From positions 1 to 6,868 of the forward strand of contig QHWK01000136.1 of NCBI GenBank assembly GCA_003223775.1: 6,868 bases of DNA, given 5' to 3'. The stretch comes from Acidobacteriota bacterium. Its GTDB lineage: Bacteria > Acidobacteriota > Vicinamibacteria > Vicinamibacterales > CAVVIG01. Shown here piece by piece: positions 6,181 through 6,868 of this stretch (its first letter is position 1; each line of letters begins with the position of its first letter). The translations under genes and the position numbers were made by a program. The notes beneath the pieces were generated by a model. It ran no database searches, was not told where the DNA came from, and saw only the letters and a program-made list of their open reading frames with translations.

Positions 6181-6188
6181 TCTATACT
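6181..6188. promoter_or_regulatory. Shared TATA element between divergent cbs and cupin genes
   Basis: The 38-bp divergent gap contains one AT-rich core. Plus strand: TATACT (6183-6188), 5 of 6 matches to TATAAT, with a start expected near 6195, about 15 nt before the cupin ATG. Minus strand: TATAGA (6186-6181), 4 of 6 matches, with a start expected at or just before the GTG at 6171. The two hexamers share TATA. No convincing -35 element is visible on either strand, so confidence is moderate. Confidence 0.4.
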
Positions 6189-6209
6189 CCTCGCGCGAGA
6201 CCGCACGCC

Positions 6210-6572
6210 ATGCCCAGACTCATCCCCGCACCGACGGTCGTCGCGGCCGCCGGCACGAAGCCGAAGAAGATCGAGGAGTACGTCGGGCGCGTGAACTCGG
6301 GCCATGCGAGCCTGAGCGTGGCGCGGATGACGTCGCCGGCGGGCTGGGAGGAGCCGGGGCAGCGGCCGGAGTTCGAGGAGATCACGCTCGTGCTGCGCGG
6401 CCTGCTGCGCGTGGAGCACGAGAGCGGCGTGCTCGACGTGCACGCCGGGCAGTCGGTGGTGACCGCGCCCGGCGAGTGGGTGCGCTACAGCACGCCGTCT
6501 GCGGACGGCGCGGAGTACATCGCCGTCTGCTTCCCGGCGTTCTCGCCGGCGACGGTGCACCGCGACGAGTGA
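6210..6572 (+). CDS. Small single-domain cupin protein lacking the usual metal-binding histidines
   Basis: The protein has 120 residues and a single conserved beta-barrel cupin domain covering most of its length. Cupin motif 1 corresponds to GWEEPGQRPEFEEITLVLRG (45-64). The normal HxH is absent and acidic residues (EFEE) take its place, though the family glutamate and the closing glycine remain. Motif 2 is GQSVVTAPGEWVRYSTP (80-96), with the PGEW turn present and Tyr in place of the usual histidine. The protein therefore probably does not hold a typical His3-Glu metal centre, and may bind a small ligand or use a different centre. There is no signal peptide, so it should be cytoplasmic. The start ATG at 6210 has a weak GAGA about 9 nt upstream. 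It is transcribed away from cbs and stands alone. The family is recurrent but its function is unknown to me. Confidence 0.88.
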   Translation: MPRLIPAPTVVAAAGTKPKKIEEYVGRVNSGHASLSVARMTSPAGWEEPGQRPEFEEITLVLRGLLRVEHESGVLDVHAGQSVVTAPGEWVRYSTPSADGAEYIAVCFPAFSPATVHRDE

Positions 6573-6586
6573 CGCGCGTCGCGGTG
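6558..6586 (+). terminator. Hairpin across the cupin stop codon, candidate non-canonical terminator
   Basis: CACCGCGAC (6558-6566) and GTCGCGGTG (6578-6586) form a perfect 9-bp GC-rich stem, extendable by two G-T pairs, around an 11-nt loop that contains the stop codon. No T-run follows, so it is not a classic intrinsic terminator. Its place at the end of a gene facing a converging gene makes an ending role plausible. Confidence 0.35.
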
Positions 6587-6590
6587 TGGT

Positions 6591-6606
6591 CGGGATTCGG
6601 GATTCG
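6591..6606. repeat. CGGGATT heptamer, two tandem copies
   Basis: CGGGATT occurs at 6591-6597 and 6598-6604, followed by CG. It is a short tandem repeat in the convergent intergenic gap. From memory, similar GGGATTC runs are common in intergenic DNA of some GC-rich Acidobacteria; I cannot verify this here. Confidence 0.6.
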
Positions 6607-6627
6607 CGCTCACGCCGTGTCTAACAC

Positions 6628-6673
6628 GTCGCGCGTCGAGCATGGTTGCCATACCCGACGCCTGACGCGCGGC
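6628..6673 (-). terminator. Long-loop hairpin just downstream of the right-edge gene, candidate terminator
   Basis: CGCGCGTC (6630-6637) pairs with GACGCGCG (6664-6671), extended by one G-T and one G-C pair to about 10 pairs. Inside it, ATGG-TTG-CCAT (6642-6652) can form a small second stem. It starts 8 nt after the stop codon of the minus-strand gene ending at 6682. A further small stem, CGTGT-CTA-ACACG, lies at 6616-6628, sharing base 6628 with the larger stem. No T-run is present on either strand. Confidence 0.35.
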
Positions 6674-6681
6674 CTGGATCT

Positions 6682-6868
6682 TCACGGCATCGGCTTTCCG
6701 CCATTCGCGATGTACTTCAACGCGGAGGCGTCCACCTTCGCGACTTGCTTCACGAGGTCCTGCGTTTTGAGCTCGGCGAGCCGCTGCGGCGTGATCGGAT
6801 CGGCGCCCACGCGGCCGAGCTTGTAGAAAATGATCTCAGGCGTACGTTGTCCGTTGGCGAGCGACGAT
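6682..6868 (-). CDS. C-terminal 61 residues of an unrecognised protein (5' part beyond the window)
   Basis: An open frame enters from the right edge and ends at a TGA at 6684-6682. The visible residues include PEIIFYKLGRVGADPITP, then a charged amphipathic region around LAELKTQDLVKQVAKVDA, ending in ...KYIANGGKPMP. It looks like real coding sequence: a sensible residue mix, no internal stop, GC-rich third positions, and a stop followed by hairpins. I cannot place it in a family. The fragment has no membrane segment or cysteine. It converges on the cupin gene across 109 bp. Confidence 0.6.
   Translation of the reverse strand, partial: SSLANGQRTPEIIFYKLGRVGADPITPQRLAELKTQDLVKQVAKVDASALKYIANGGKPMP

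Noticed and set aside
4483..6294. 603-residue plus-strand open frame opposite cbs and its neighbour
   Set aside because: It mirrors well-conserved minus-strand genes. Its Arg/Asp/Val-rich, low-information protein is the usual shadow of GC-rich third positions, with no recognisable domain.
1..6868. tRNA, rRNA, CRISPR array, insertion sequence or toxin-antitoxin genes
   Set aside because: No cloverleaf-like structure, spaced identical repeats, transposase motifs or small paired genes were found on either strand.

Overview
The window is GC-rich, bacterial, and densely coded. Seven of the nine genes form one continuous train on the minus strand. One gene runs divergently on the plus strand, and a gene fragment enters from the right edge. 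High GC, a Bacteroidetes/Acidobacteria-type cystathionine beta-synthase, a YbhF/YbhG-type efflux operon and short CGGGATT repeats suggest a GC-rich Gram-negative soil bacterium. Acidobacteriota (Vicinamibacteria-like) is my best guess, but it is inferred from protein style only. The TolC-type outer-membrane channel shows directly that the cell has an outer membrane.

Left part (1-3828, minus strand, read right to left): a TetR-family regulator, a TolC-family outer-membrane channel, a periplasmic HlyD/YbhG-type adaptor, and the first ATPase of an ABC exporter that is cut by the window edge. All junctions overlap by 1-4 bases (ATGA, TGATG, ATGA), so the genes are almost certainly co-transcribed and translationally coupled. 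Together they should build a tripartite ABC efflux pump controlled by its own TetR repressor. The ABC-2 permeases, and probably a second ATPase, should lie beyond position 1. The ATPase has lost its Q-loop Gln and H-loop His, as the first nucleotide-binding domain of this family typically does. A 51-bp double-hairpin, REP-like element sits in frame inside the adaptor's signal-peptide region. The 58-bp gap before the TetR gene carries a candidate promoter, a perfect 14-bp palindrome, a 10-bp direct repeat and an inverted repeat at the start codon.

Middle (3887-6171, minus strand): cystathionine beta-synthase with a CBS-domain pair, then a small membrane protein with a DUF2007-type domain, then a DinB-fold protein. 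Spacing is 15 bp and then a 4-base overlap, so this looks like one operon reading into the TetR region.

Right part: a cupin protein without metal ligands (6210-6572, plus strand) diverges from the synthase across 38 bp. The two may share a symmetric TATA -10 element, and the synthase may be leaderless. A hairpin-rich convergent gap (6573-6681) follows, then the C-terminal end of an unrecognised minus-strand gene. I saw no tRNA, rRNA, CRISPR array, insertion sequence or replication origin. No gene-free stretch exceeds about 110 bp. I do not see a clearly new multi-gene system; the most unusual item is the palindromic element inside the adaptor's signal peptide.
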